Shown here piece after piece: positions 6,824 through 14,900 of a stretch of 27,000 nt of DNA (positions are counted from its first letter, which is position 1; each line of letters starts with the position of its first letter). Source of the DNA: a virus; the IMG/VR virus record IMGVR_UViG_3300035698_003773, positions 1-27,000 of that record. The stretch is one strand, 5' to 3'. The translations under genes and the position numbers were made by a program. Below the pieces are notes generated by a model. It had not been told where the DNA came from. It did not search any database and saw only the letters and a program-made list of their open reading frames with translations.

Positions 6824-8911
6824 ATGGCCATCAAGAAGAAAGATTTTAAAAGCATCAAAGCAAAATATTCCCAAGAAGCGTCATTTAAACCTGACAGGTT
6901 TTTTGATTTGGGTGATGCGTTTTTAGATGCTTGTGGCGTACCTGGTCCTGCGATGGGACATTTAAACATGTTACTTGGTCATTCGGATACGGGTAAATCA
7001 CAACCACTACATTGTAAAATTTTATCCCCAAATGGTTGGAAAAAAATGGGGGATATTAAATTAGGTGATGAAATTTTTGGGAGGGATGGTAACCCACAAA
7101 CTGTTATTGGGGTATACCCACAAGGAGAACGACCAGTCTATCAAATCACTATGAGTGATGGTGGAACTACTATGTGTGATATTGAACATTTATGGTCAAT
7201 TAATTCACGTAAAGATAAAAATAGAAGAGAAAAAAACACAACTCAACGATATTTTCCAGATGAAACATTTAAAACGTTATCATTATCGGAAATAATATCA
7301 AAAGGGGTTAAAATGGGATTAAATTCCAATAATTTTAAAATACCATTAGTAGAACCAATAAATTTTGGTGACAAGACATTACCCATCGACCCATATGTTT
7401 TAGGTTGTATATTAGGGGACGGCCATATTGGAAAAAATGGAAATATAGTAAAAATATCAACAAAAGATGACGAGCTCACCGAATCAATTTCAAATACACC
7501 ACATTTTAGAAACGTCAACACATATACACAGGATGCAGGTACCACATTAAGAACATTACAATCCATTTCAATTACAAATGAAACTAAAAAAGAATTATAT
7601 AAATTGGGGTTAAGTGGAGTAACATCTGCAACTAAATTTATCCCAAATATATATATATTTAATTCATCGATAAGTGATAGGATATCTTTGTTACAGGGGT
7701 TAATGGATACTGATGGACATTGTAATAAACATGGAAATTCAGAATTTTATACCGTATCAGAAAAGTTAAGAGATGGTGTTACAGAAATTGTAAGAAGTTT
7801 AGGTGGTATTGTTAAGGTCACATCCAAAATACCTAAATACAAGTATAAAGATGAAACGAGAATTGGTAAAGAATCATATACCCTTAGAGTTCGTTTACCA
7901 AAAAATATTAACCCGTTTCGTTTATATAGAAAATCATCACAATTAAATAAAAATAGACGAAATGTTGATAGATATATCACTAACATATCTTACGTTGGTA
8001 TGGAAATGTGTCAATGTATCAAAGTTAGTAATCCAGATTGTTTATATATTACTGATGATTACATTGTAACACATAATACGACGGCATTAATTAATACTGC
8101 TATTGACGCTCAGAAAAAAGGGATTCTACCCGTGTTTTTAATTACAGAACAAAAATGGACTTTTGATCACGCCAAACTCATGGGTTTTGAATGTGAAAAA
8201 ATAGTAGATAAAGAAGGTGGTTCGTTATGGGATGGTTTTTTCCTTTTTAACAATCACTTTGATTATATCGAACAAATTACAGATTATGTAAATGAATTAC
8301 TAGATGCACAAGATAAGGGTGAGTTAGATTATGATTTGTGTTTTCTTTGGGATTCCGTAGGGTCTGTACCATGTAAAATGACATTTGAAGGTAAAGGTGG
8401 AAAACAGCATAACGCCGCCACGTTAGCCGACAAAATTGGAATGGGACTGAACCAGAGAATCACGGGTACCAGAAGAATGGATAAAAAACACACCAATACA
8501 TTGGTGATTGCTAACCAACCTTGGGTTGAAATTGCTGACAATCCGTTCAGTCAACCGAAAATTAAAGCTAAAGGTGGAGAGTCAATATGGCTTAATTCAA
8601 CCTTAGTTTTCTTATTTGGAAATCAGAAAAATGCAGGTATCACTAAGATATCATTCACAAAAGATGGTAGAAAAGTGAAAATCGCAACCAGAACCAAAGT
8701 TAGTGTGATGAAAAACCACGTAAATGGTCTGGGATATGAAGATGGAAGGGTTTTGGTTACAGCCCATGGGTTCATGAAGGGACGGGACACACCCACCGAG
8801 AAGAAATCCATCGAAGAATATAAGGTGTCCGCTGCGGATTATATCACAAAAAATCTAGGGGTTAACCCGTTGGATAGTGATGTTGAAGTAATAATGGAAT
8901 CAGGAGATTAA
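6824..8911 (+). CDS. uvsX: UvsX/RecA-type recombinase containing an in-frame intein
   Basis: ATP-dependent strand-exchange recombinase for phage recombination and recombination-dependent replication. The 695-aa precursor has extein parts 1-59 and 419-695; removal of the intein (60-418) leaves about 336 aa, close to RecA. Splicing would rebuild the P-loop GHSDTGKS (52-59) with TTAL following. The C-extein shows TEQ at 441-443 (E442 in the place of the RecA catalytic Glu), Walker B LCFLWD ending at D510, NQPW (564-567) and the L2-like KGGESIW (583-589). The protein cannot bind ATP normally until it splices, because the intein cuts straight after the P-loop Ser. It starts 84 bases after the SSB gene; the 98-aa gene begins 1 base after its stop. 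The RecA/UvsX family is certain; the exact subfamily is inferred from neighbours. Confidence 0.88.
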   Translation: MAIKKKDFKSIKAKYSQEASFKPDRFFDLGDAFLDACGVPGPAMGHLNMLLGHSDTGKSQPLHCKILSPNGWKKMGDIKLGDEIFGRDGNPQTVIGVYPQGERPVYQITMSDGGTTMCDIEHLWSINSRKDKNRREKNTTQRYFPDETFKTLSLSEIISKGVKMGLNSNNFKIPLVEPINFGDKTLPIDPYVLGCILGDGHIGKNGNIVKISTKDDELTESISNTPHFRNVNTYTQDAGTTLRTLQSISITNETKKELYKLGLSGVTSATKFIPNIYIFNSSISDRISLLQGLMDTDGHCNKHGNSEFYTVSEKLRDGVTEIVRSLGGIVKVTSKIPKYKYKDETRIGKESYTLRVRLPKNINPFRLYRKSSQLNKNRRNVDRYITNISYVGMEMCQCIKVSNPDCLYITDDYIVTHNTTALINTAIDAQKKGILPVFLITEQKWTFDHAKLMGFECEKIVDKEGGSLWDGFFLFNNHFDYIEQITDYVNELLDAQDKGELDYDLCFLWDSVGSVPCKMTFEGKGGKQHNAATLADKIGMGLNQRITGTRRMDKKHTNTLVIANQPWVEIADNPFSQPKIKAKGGESIWLNSTLVFLFGNQKNAGITKISFTKDGRKVKIATRTKVSVMKNHVNGLGYEDGRVLVTAHGFMKGRDTPTEKKSIEEYKVSAADYITKNLGVNPLDSDVEVIMESGD
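7001..8077 (+). mobile_element. Class 3 intein with LAGLIDADG homing endonuclease in recombinase P-loop
   Basis: This 359-codon insertion covers precursor residues 60-418 and ends in HN, followed by Thr419. It begins with Gln60 (QPLHCKILSPNGW), not Cys or Ser. The three residues that define class 3 inteins are present: Trp124 two residues after the block B His (EHLW), Cys398 at the block F position (CIKV), and Thr416 just before His417-Asn418 (VTHN). Between the splicing blocks are two LAGLIDADG-type motifs, VLGCILGDGHI (192-202) and LLQGLMDTDGH (289-299), so a homing endonuclease is probably intact. The DNA is visibly more AT-rich than the flanking extein, consistent with later arrival. Known class 3 inteins use the block F Cys as first nucleophile; this one fits that scheme. 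Confidence 0.87.
8902..8906 (+). promoter_or_regulatory. Strong AGGAG ribosome binding site
   Basis: AGGAG lies 6 bases before the ATG at 8913 and inside the last codons of the recombinase gene. It is one of only two clear Shine-Dalgarno sites in the window and supports translation of the 98-aa gene from 8913. Confidence 0.7.
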
Positions 8912-8912
8912 T

Positions 8913-9209
8913 ATGAAAGTAGGAGAAACAGAACGAGGCGTCATTCATGACATACTTTGGAGGGCATCGAGGATTTATCAGGATGGTGCGGGATCCCCAA
9001 CCAAGGGAGATTTAGATGATCTGGAGGATGAATTGTATGATAGCTTATTTGGATTTAGGGATGAAACCGGGGAAACCCCACTAAATCGACCAGTAAAATT
9101 TCCATTAGTGGATATTTTAAAGACACTGAAATTTGGTAGAACAATGGAGAGTCAGAAACAATTGGACGAATTTATTCGCCAATTAGGTAGTGAGAGTACA
9201 AACCAATAA
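8913..9209 (+). CDS. Hypothetical protein, 98 aa, in replication block
   Basis: No family recognised. The protein is acidic in the middle (KGDLDDLEDELYDSLFGF) and looks mainly helical, with no cysteine, signal peptide or membrane segment. Its start is 1 base after the recombinase stop and has a good AGGAG site. The next gene (nuclease) starts 10 bases after its end. Position between recombinase and nuclease suggests a role near DNA replication or recombination, but nothing in the sequence proves it. Confidence 0.7.
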   Translation: MKVGETERGVIHDILWRASRIYQDGAGSPTKGDLDDLEDELYDSLFGFRDETGETPLNRPVKFPLVDILKTLKFGRTMESQKQLDEFIRQLGSESTNQ

Positions 9210-9219
9210 ATGAAAAAAA

Positions 9220-9975
9220 ATGACAACCTTATTAGTTGACGGAGACAATCTGTTAACAATCGGTTTTTACGGAGTTAAAAATTACTTTTACAAGGGAGAA
9301 CACATTGGGGGAATATTCCATTTCCTCAATACCCTCCGTTTATCTTTTGAGAATTACCATTTAGATAAGATAGTGGTCTTTTGGGACGGCGAGGATGGTT
9401 CTCAAGCCCGGAAGAAAATATATAGTCATTATAAAGAGTCGAGAAAGACCAAGGGTAGAACCAAAACAGAACACGAAGTTGCGTCATATGACTACCAACG
9501 CAATCGAATCAAACAATATTTAGAAGAAGTATATGTTCGCCAGGGCCAATTCTATGGATGTGAGGCGGACGATGGGTTAGCGTACTACTGTCAAAATACC
9601 CCCGATGAGAAGAAGATCATTTATTCCTCAGACGGCGACTTAGCTCAACTTGTCAGCGATAAGGTACAACTATATAATCCCCAACATAGGAAATTATACG
9701 GACCAAAAGATAGTTTCGTGTATAACAAAGAAGAGGTGTTAATTGAAAACATTGCTTTAGTTAAAATGTTGTGTGGGGATTATTCTGACGATATTGCGGG
9801 AATAAAAGGGATGGGCATTAAAACCCTGAAAGGTTTATTCCCCGAAATTACAACTCAGCCTCTTACTTTAGATTACATTCGATATAAAACAAATTTCCTG
9901 TTCGAACAGGACAAAGACAGTAAGATCGTAAAAAAATCTAATAACTGGGGTTACCAAGTATGGTGTTTATGGTGA
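9220..9975 (+). CDS. rnh: 5'-3' nuclease of the FEN / T4 RNase H type, N-terminal part (frameshifted gene)
   Basis: Removes RNA primers and 5' flaps during lagging-strand synthesis. The metal-binding acids of the FEN/PIN fold are visible: D7 and D9 (LLVDGDN), D56 (VFWDGEDG), E115/D117/D118 (CEADDGLAYY), D138 and D140 (SSDGDLAQL), and D187/D190/D191 (CGDYSDD). A helix-hairpin-helix follows (GIKGMGIKTL, 195-203). The basic helical-arch region (about 64-97) is present. After codon 238 the frame crosses seven A's (9930-9936) and ends within 13 further codons (SNNWGYQVWCLW and TGA). The natural C-terminus continues in another frame (9932-10246), so the intact protein would be about 341 aa. All catalytic residues lie before the break, so activity of the short form is possible. 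Confidence 0.85.
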   Translation: MTTLLVDGDNLLTIGFYGVKNYFYKGEHIGGIFHFLNTLRLSFENYHLDKIVVFWDGEDGSQARKKIYSHYKESRKTKGRTKTEHEVASYDYQRNRIKQYLEEVYVRQGQFYGCEADDGLAYYCQNTPDEKKIIYSSDGDLAQLVSDKVQLYNPQHRKLYGPKDSFVYNKEEVLIENIALVKMLCGDYSDDIAGIKGMGIKTLKGLFPEITTQPLTLDYIRYKTNFLFEQDKDSKIVKKSNNWGYQVWCLW

Positions 9976-10246
9976 TGAGTTTTTTGATATCAATAACACC
10001 ATTGTAAGTTTAGACGACCCGTTTTTAACTGAGGAAGCGAAAGAGGGTGTACATGAAATTATTAACGAGAACCTAGACCCCGAAGGAAGGTCATACAAAA
10101 ACACAATGAAGATGATGATGGAGGACGGTTTGTTTAACGTTTTACCTAAATCGGATGATGCGTGGATTAAGTTTCTTAATCCCTTTTTAAAATTAACAAG
10201 AAAAGAAAAGAATAAGAAAAAACAATTAAAATTTCTAAAAAATTAA
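9932..10246 (+). CDS. rnh: C-terminal part of the FEN / RNase H-type nuclease in a shifted frame
   Basis: This frame has no start codon of its own at the break but is open from 9932 to TAA 10244-10246. It reads KNLITGVTKYGVYGDEFFDINN onward, a natural continuation of the nuclease, then an acidic helical region (LTEEAKEGVHEI) and a very basic end (LTRKEKNKKKQLKFLKN). Compared with the upstream frame, the ribosome would have to skip one base (or slip back two). With six A's instead of seven at 9930-9936 the two parts would be one gene. The next gene starts 4 bases after its stop, which is normal spacing and supports this stop as the real gene end. Confidence 0.75.
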   Translation, partial: KNLITGVTKYGVYGDEFFDINNTIVSLDDPFLTEEAKEGVHEIINENLDPEGRSYKNTMKMMMEDGLFNVLPKSDDAWIKFLNPFLKLTRKEKNKKKQLKFLKN

Positions 10247-10250
10247 GATT

Positions 10251-10697
10251 ATGCAAAATCAGGACATAACAAAATTCGAGTTTATTTTAACCCTTGAGAA
10301 GAACATTGTAATTCAGAGGTTTTTCAATGTGAGTCATTATAATCCCGCAGCAAAAAATTCTTTGGATCTTCACGAAATAATTACAGAAATTTGTGAAGAG
10401 ATTGCCAGTGATTTGAAAATGAAAACATTGGAATATATGAGTGATAATATGGAATTTATCTCCGATTCACAGCGTGCAGATGAACGTGCGAACTTAAAAG
10501 AGGAGTACTTTTTATTGAAAATAAAATTGGGTGAAAGAGTATTTATTTCTAGACAATTCCCCGCTCACATTTATCACCCAAAAGCGAGATACGCGGTGGA
10601 CATTCGACCAAAAGTAAGAAAGATTCTAGGTGACTTAACTAACGTCCTGTCATCGACGGAATTGAATAAAACTTACTTACAATATGAGTTAAAATAG
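10251..10697 (+). CDS. Hypothetical protein, 148 aa, with internal duplication
   Basis: No known family recognised. The two halves resemble each other with a constant offset of 78 residues and no gaps. Matching positions include F9/F87, L15/L93, I21/I99, R23/R101, F25/F103, Y30/Y108, P32/P110, A34/A112 and D39/D117, plus conservative pairs such as K35/R113 and L40/I118. Each half looks like strands followed by a helix. A charged linker (about 58-82) joins them. This suggests a fused dimer of a small domain. The gene starts 4 bases after the nuclease's true stop and ends 13 bases before the helicase start, inside the replication block, so a role at the replication fork is plausible but unshown. 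Confidence 0.75.
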   Translation: MQNQDITKFEFILTLEKNIVIQRFFNVSHYNPAAKNSLDLHEIITEICEEIASDLKMKTLEYMSDNMEFISDSQRADERANLKEEYFLLKIKLGERVFISRQFPAHIYHPKARYAVDIRPKVRKILGDLTNVLSSTELNKTYLQYELK

Positions 10698-10700
10698 GAG
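10696..10700 (+). promoter_or_regulatory. Strong AGGAG ribosome binding site for the helicase
   Basis: AGGAG overlaps the TAG stop of the 148-aa gene and lies 10 bases before the helicase ATG at 10711. This overlap suggests translational linkage and fixes the helicase start. Confidence 0.65.
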
Positions 10701-10710
10701 CGGGAAAAAT

Positions 10711-12285
10711 ATGAATGAGAAAAATTTTGGACACTTGGGGACGACTTTTCAACAGTCGTTGCTCAAGGCCATCATCGAGGACAAAAAATTCGCAATTACC
10801 ATTATAGATGTTATGGATAGTAAGTACTTTGACGGTCCTTACTTCAAATATCTGATGCAGAACATTAAAGAAATCTATGAGACTTTAGGTATCGTCCCCA
10901 ACTACGAAACATTAACTCAGAAAATCCTTGCAGAAAATTCCGAGACAACTTGTAAAATCCATATTGATACTTTAACAGCGATCAAGGATAAGAAAATTGA
11001 AGATGAAGGTTTATATGTGAAAAAAACATCTTTAAATTTTTGTAGACAACAGGTTTTAAAGAAGGGTCTAAAGGATTCTGAAGATATCATGGCCAATGGT
11101 GACTTCGAAGAATATGATAAAATCGAGGGAATAATCCAATCGGCGTTACAAGTTGGGGTAACATCTGACGATATACAAGATATCGGGGATAATGTTTTAG
11201 AGTCACTAGAGGAGGATTCTAGAACTCCATTTCCAACCGGGATCATAGGAATTGATAATCTTCTTAAAGGTGGTATTGCAAAGGGTGAAATGGCATTATT
11301 GCTAGCACCGACAGGTATAGGGAAAACAACTTGGTTGACAATGATGGCGAATGCAGCATATGTCGCTGGAGCAAATGTTTTACACATATTTTTCGAGGAT
11401 AATATCCACGATATTCGTAGAAAACATTATACCATATGGACAGGCGTTGCTCCCGACGAGTTACCCAAACAGAAGAAGTACGTCAACGATTTTATTCAGG
11501 AAAAAGTGTCGAAAAATAAGAATTTCCTTAAACTAGCCAAATACCCATCAGGGGATCTTTCAATTAGTGAGATTAAGAATAAAATCAGAAAACTTGCGTC
11601 TGAAGGACACAAAATCGATCTATTGGTTATTGATTATATTGATTGTATTTCCGGAGAATCTACCATGACAGGTGAAGAATGGAAAGGTGAGGGGGCAATC
11701 ATGAGAAGTCTAGAAGGAATGACCGACGAATTCGATATTGCCGTATGGACAGCAACTCAGGGAAATCGTGATAGTATTGTAACCGAAGTGGTTACCACGA
11801 ATCAAATGGGTGGGTCTATTAAGAAGGCTCAAATTGGTCATGTTGTGATTTCAATAGGTAAAACTCTCGAACAAAAAGAAAACAATCTCGCAACCGTTAC
11901 ATTACTCAAATCTCGTATCGGAAAAGACGGAATAGTTTTCCAAAATTGTCTATTTAATAATGAACTACTGGAGATCAACACTGACACTCAGAACACACTT
12001 CTAGGACATAAAGAAGAGAGAGCTGAAGAACAAGAACAACACAGAATCGATGTCTACCAGACGTTCATCGCAAGAAAAAGAGAGGTTGAACGAGTAATAA
12101 TGAATGATAATACGGATTTAACCCCACCCGAAGAACCGGAAGAACAACCGAATGATGGTGTAAATGATGGTGTAAGTGAGGGTGTAAATGAGGTTGCAAA
12201 TATAGAAACCCCAATGACGCCTGGACAACGAGCAGCTGCGGTTTATAAGGCAAGGAACCATAAACTTGTCCCCATTGAAGAATAA
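10711..12285 (+). CDS. Replicative DNA helicase, DnaB / T4 gp41 type
   Basis: Hexameric 5'-3' helicase that unwinds DNA at the phage fork. The 524-aa protein has an N-terminal helical domain (about 1-150) and a RecA-like motor domain (about 170-425). Visible motifs are Walker A APTGIGKT (199-206), the catalytic Glu in FFEDN (E229), Walker B DLLVIDY (303-309), the Gln of ATQGN (Q350) and SRIGKDG (401-407), the DnaB-type arginine-finger region. Lengths match T4 gp41 (475 aa) with an extra tail. That tail holds a four-unit repeat (NDGV NDGV SEGV NEVA, 481-496) after an acidic Pro/Glu stretch and ends with a basic segment. A separate primase is not seen in this window. Confidence 0.9.
   Translation: MNEKNFGHLGTTFQQSLLKAIIEDKKFAITIIDVMDSKYFDGPYFKYLMQNIKEIYETLGIVPNYETLTQKILAENSETTCKIHIDTLTAIKDKKIEDEGLYVKKTSLNFCRQQVLKKGLKDSEDIMANGDFEEYDKIEGIIQSALQVGVTSDDIQDIGDNVLESLEEDSRTPFPTGIIGIDNLLKGGIAKGEMALLLAPTGIGKTTWLTMMANAAYVAGANVLHIFFEDNIHDIRRKHYTIWTGVAPDELPKQKKYVNDFIQEKVSKNKNFLKLAKYPSGDLSISEIKNKIRKLASEGHKIDLLVIDYIDCISGESTMTGEEWKGEGAIMRSLEGMTDEFDIAVWTATQGNRDSIVTEVVTTNQMGGSIKKAQIGHVVISIGKTLEQKENNLATVTLLKSRIGKDGIVFQNCLFNNELLEINTDTQNTLLGHKEERAEEQEQHRIDVYQTFIARKREVERVIMNDNTDLTPPEEPEEQPNDGVNDGVSEGVNEVANIETPMTPGQRAAAVYKARNHKLVPIEE
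12151..12198 (+). repeat. Four tandem 12-base units in the helicase tail
   Basis: Four in-frame 12-base units encode NDGV, NDGV, SEGV and NEVA. The first two are identical at the DNA level (AATGATGGTGTA) and the next two have drifted. The unit keeps the reading frame, so copy number could change without breaking the helicase. Confidence 0.8.
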
Positions 12286-12311
12286 TTACGAATTAAACAA
12301 ACTAATAACCG

Positions 12312-14882
12312 ATGTTGGAAACATTACAAAAGACTTACACTAAAGACGAAGTATTAAAGGCGACTTTAGAATATTTTAATGGCGATGAACTCGCCGCAGA
12401 TGTGTGGACAAGAAAATATTGTCTGAAGGACGATAAAAATTATTATGAATTAACCCCGGACGATATGCATCGAAGACTCGCTAAAGAATTGGCGAGGATC
12501 GAACTAAAATACCCAAACCCAATAAGTGAAGCCGAGATCTTTGAGACCATCAAGAACTTTAAAAGAATAGTTCCTCAAGGGTCACCCATGTCGGGTATCG
12601 GAAATAATTTTCAAGTAGTTTCATTATCTAATTGTTTTGTTATTGGAAATGAGGGCGATAGCGACAGTTATGGTGGAATCATGAAACTCGATCAAGAGTT
12701 AGTACAGTTGGAAAAACGCAGAGGAGGGGTCGGAACAGACTTGTCTTTTGTTAGACCAGCTGGTAGTCCAGTGAAAAATAGTGCAATTACCAGTACAGGT
12801 GTTGTACCATTTATGGAGAGATTTTCTCGTAGTACAAAGGAAGTTGCCCAAGACGGACGGAGGGGAGCACTCATGGAGAGTATTTCTATTAAACATCCTG
12901 ACTCAGAAAAATTTATTGATGCTAAATTGGTTTCAGGGACAGTAACAGGCGCAAACATCTCTGTTAAATTGGATAATGAATTTATGAGGTGTGCAATGGA
13001 GGGTGAGAAGTATACCCAACAATTTCCTATTGATAGTAACAACCCCACCTTCATTCAAGAAATTGATGCTCAGAAATTATGGAAAAAAATTATTTATAAT
13101 GCTTGGAAATCGGCAGAACCCGGGATTCTTTTTTGGAATACTATTATCGAAGAGAGTGTTGCCGACTGTTATGCCGACCAAGGATACAAAACAATCAGTA
13201 CCAATCCATGTGGGGAGATCCCACTTTCTGCTGATGATAGTTGTCGCCTATTGGCTGTTAATTTATTTGGATATGTCAGAAACGCATTTTATCATAACAA
13301 TGCCGTGGTTGCTGATGCATATTTTGATTGGAATCGATTTGAAAAAGATGTTCAGATCGCCCAACGATATATGGATGATATTATTGATTTGGAAATTGAA
13401 AAGATTGATGCCATTATCACTAAGATCCATTCTGACCCTGAAGATGAGTCCTTAAAACATGTTGAATTGGACTTATGGAGGAGGATTAAGGATAAAACGA
13501 TTAGAGGTCGTAGAACGGGTCTGGGTGTCACTGGTGAAGGGGATATGTTGGCGGCTTTGGGTTTCAGGTATGGAACTGCCGAAGCGAGTGAGTTTAGTGA
13601 GAAAGTTCACAAGGCATTAAAACTAAATGCATATCGTTCAAGTGTTATTATGGCTCGTGAAAGAGGACCATTTTTCATATTCGACGTAAAAAATGAGGTA
13701 AATAACCCTTTTATTCGACGTATTAAAGATGAAGACCCCGATTTATATGACCAGATGGTCATCTATGGACGTAGAAATATTGCTTTATTAACCATCGCCC
13801 CGACAGGTACTTCAAGTATTATGACTCAAACCACATCGGGTATCGAACCAGCTTTCTTACCAGTTTATAGGAGACGTAGGAAAATTAACCCACAAGAAAA
13901 GGATGCTAGAGTGGACTTTATCGATGAAGAGGGTATATCATGGCAAGAATATCCCGTGTTCCATCATAATTTTGAGTTATGGTTGGAAATTAACGGGTAC
14001 AATATTGAAGAGGTTAAAGAGATGAAAATGGGTGAAATCGATGAGATCATCAAAGAATCACCATATTATAAAGCAACCTCAAATGATGTTGATTGGGTTG
14101 AGAAAGTTAAAATGCAGGGTAGGATACAGAAACATGTTGATCATTCTATCTCAGTTACCGTTAATTTACCAAAAGATACGACTGAAGAAGTGGTTTCCAA
14201 AGTATATGAAACAGGTTGGAGATCCGGATGTAAGGGGATTACCGTATATCGTGACGGGTCAAGGAGCGGAGTTCTCGTTGGTGTCGAAGAAAAGAAAGTA
14301 GAGCCGACTGAAATCCACGTCGCAAAGAGACCTAAAAGATTAAAGGGTGACATTCATTATTTTCAGAATAATTTGGAGAAATGGATTGCTGTTGTTGGGA
14401 TTAGAGATGGGAGGCCATATGAAATATTCACGGGAAAATTTGAAAATGGATTAAGCCAACTCCCCACTAACTTGAGAGAGTGTGAAGTTGTAAAAAATAT
14501 TGTTGATAGTTTCGATGCGGACGGGAAACCAATCAAGATTAAAAGATATGACATCGAATATGTGGATAAAGATGGCGAGAAACACGTTCATATGGGTTTA
14601 AACCATGCATTTAACCCGGAATTTTGGAATTATGCGAAATTGGTGTCGGGTGTCCTTAGACAACGTATGCCGATGGTTTATGTTCATGATTTGGTTGATT
14701 CCTTGAACTTCACCGAAGACCATATCAATATATGGAAAAATGGCGTTGGTAGGGTTATTAAGAAGTATATCAAGAATGGTGTGAAAGGTAAGGGTGTTTG
14801 TCCAGAATGTGGTAGTGAACATGTTTATTTTGTTGAGGGTTGTTTAACTTGTCAATCTTGTGGAAATTCAAAATGTGGATAA
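12312..14882 (+). CDS. nrdJ: Class II (adenosylcobalamin-dependent) ribonucleoside reductase
   Basis: Reduces ribonucleotides to deoxyribonucleotides, using a radical made from adenosylcobalamin. The 856-aa protein shows the reductase barrel motifs: first redox Cys C108 (SNCFVIG), NPCGE (298-302) with radical Cys300 and general-base Glu302, second redox Cys C311 (SCRLLAVNL), RRTGLGVTG (400-408), APTGTSS (496-502) and TSGIEP (508-513). The C-terminus is Cys-rich: C830, C833, C844, C847, C850 and C855 (CPECG and CLTCQSCGNSKCG), as in the NrdJ family where such cysteines bind zinc and pass electrons to the active site. No ATP-cone is evident at the N-terminus, and no small radical subunit gene follows, which fits class II. 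Cobalamin would come from the host. The gene follows the helicase by 26 bases. Confidence 0.88.
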   Translation: MLETLQKTYTKDEVLKATLEYFNGDELAADVWTRKYCLKDDKNYYELTPDDMHRRLAKELARIELKYPNPISEAEIFETIKNFKRIVPQGSPMSGIGNNFQVVSLSNCFVIGNEGDSDSYGGIMKLDQELVQLEKRRGGVGTDLSFVRPAGSPVKNSAITSTGVVPFMERFSRSTKEVAQDGRRGALMESISIKHPDSEKFIDAKLVSGTVTGANISVKLDNEFMRCAMEGEKYTQQFPIDSNNPTFIQEIDAQKLWKKIIYNAWKSAEPGILFWNTIIEESVADCYADQGYKTISTNPCGEIPLSADDSCRLLAVNLFGYVRNAFYHNNAVVADAYFDWNRFEKDVQIAQRYMDDIIDLEIEKIDAIITKIHSDPEDESLKHVELDLWRRIKDKTIRGRRTGLGVTGEGDMLAALGFRYGTAEASEFSEKVHKALKLNAYRSSVIMARERGPFFIFDVKNEVNNPFIRRIKDEDPDLYDQMVIYGRRNIALLTIAPTGTSSIMTQTTSGIEPAFLPVYRRRRKINPQEKDARVDFIDEEGISWQEYPVFHHNFELWLEINGYNIEEVKEMKMGEIDEIIKESPYYKATSNDVDWVEKVKMQGRIQKHVDHSISVTVNLPKDTTEEVVSKVYETGWRSGCKGITVYRDGSRSGVLVGVEEKKVEPTEIHVAKRPKRLKGDIHYFQNNLEKWIAVVGIRDGRPYEIFTGKFENGLSQLPTNLRECEVVKNIVDSFDADGKPIKIKRYDIEYVDKDGEKHVHMGLNHAFNPEFWNYAKLVSGVLRQRMPMVYVHDLVDSLNFTEDHINIWKNGVGRVIKKYIKNGVKGKGVCPECGSEHVYFVEGCLTCQSCGNSKCG

Positions 14883-14900
14883 TTATAAAGAAAAGAACCT

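Noticed and set aside
7013-7015. Cys64 as first intein residue
   Set aside because: Starting at Cys64 would leave QPLH in the spliced P-loop; starting at Gln60 restores a normal GKS-TT P-loop, and class 3 inteins do not need Cys1.
9930-9936. Classic -1 programmed frameshift on A AAA AAA
   Set aside because: The continuing frame needs +1 or -2, not -1, so the usual -1 mechanism does not explain it.
9973-9978. Reassigned TGA as explanation for the split nuclease
   Set aside because: Reading through TGA TGA meets TAA within a few codons and does not give the conserved continuation, which is in another frame.
10917-11387. 156-codon open frame on the minus strand
   Set aside because: Lies wholly inside the helicase gene, whose Walker motifs prove the sense frame; it has no recognisable content.
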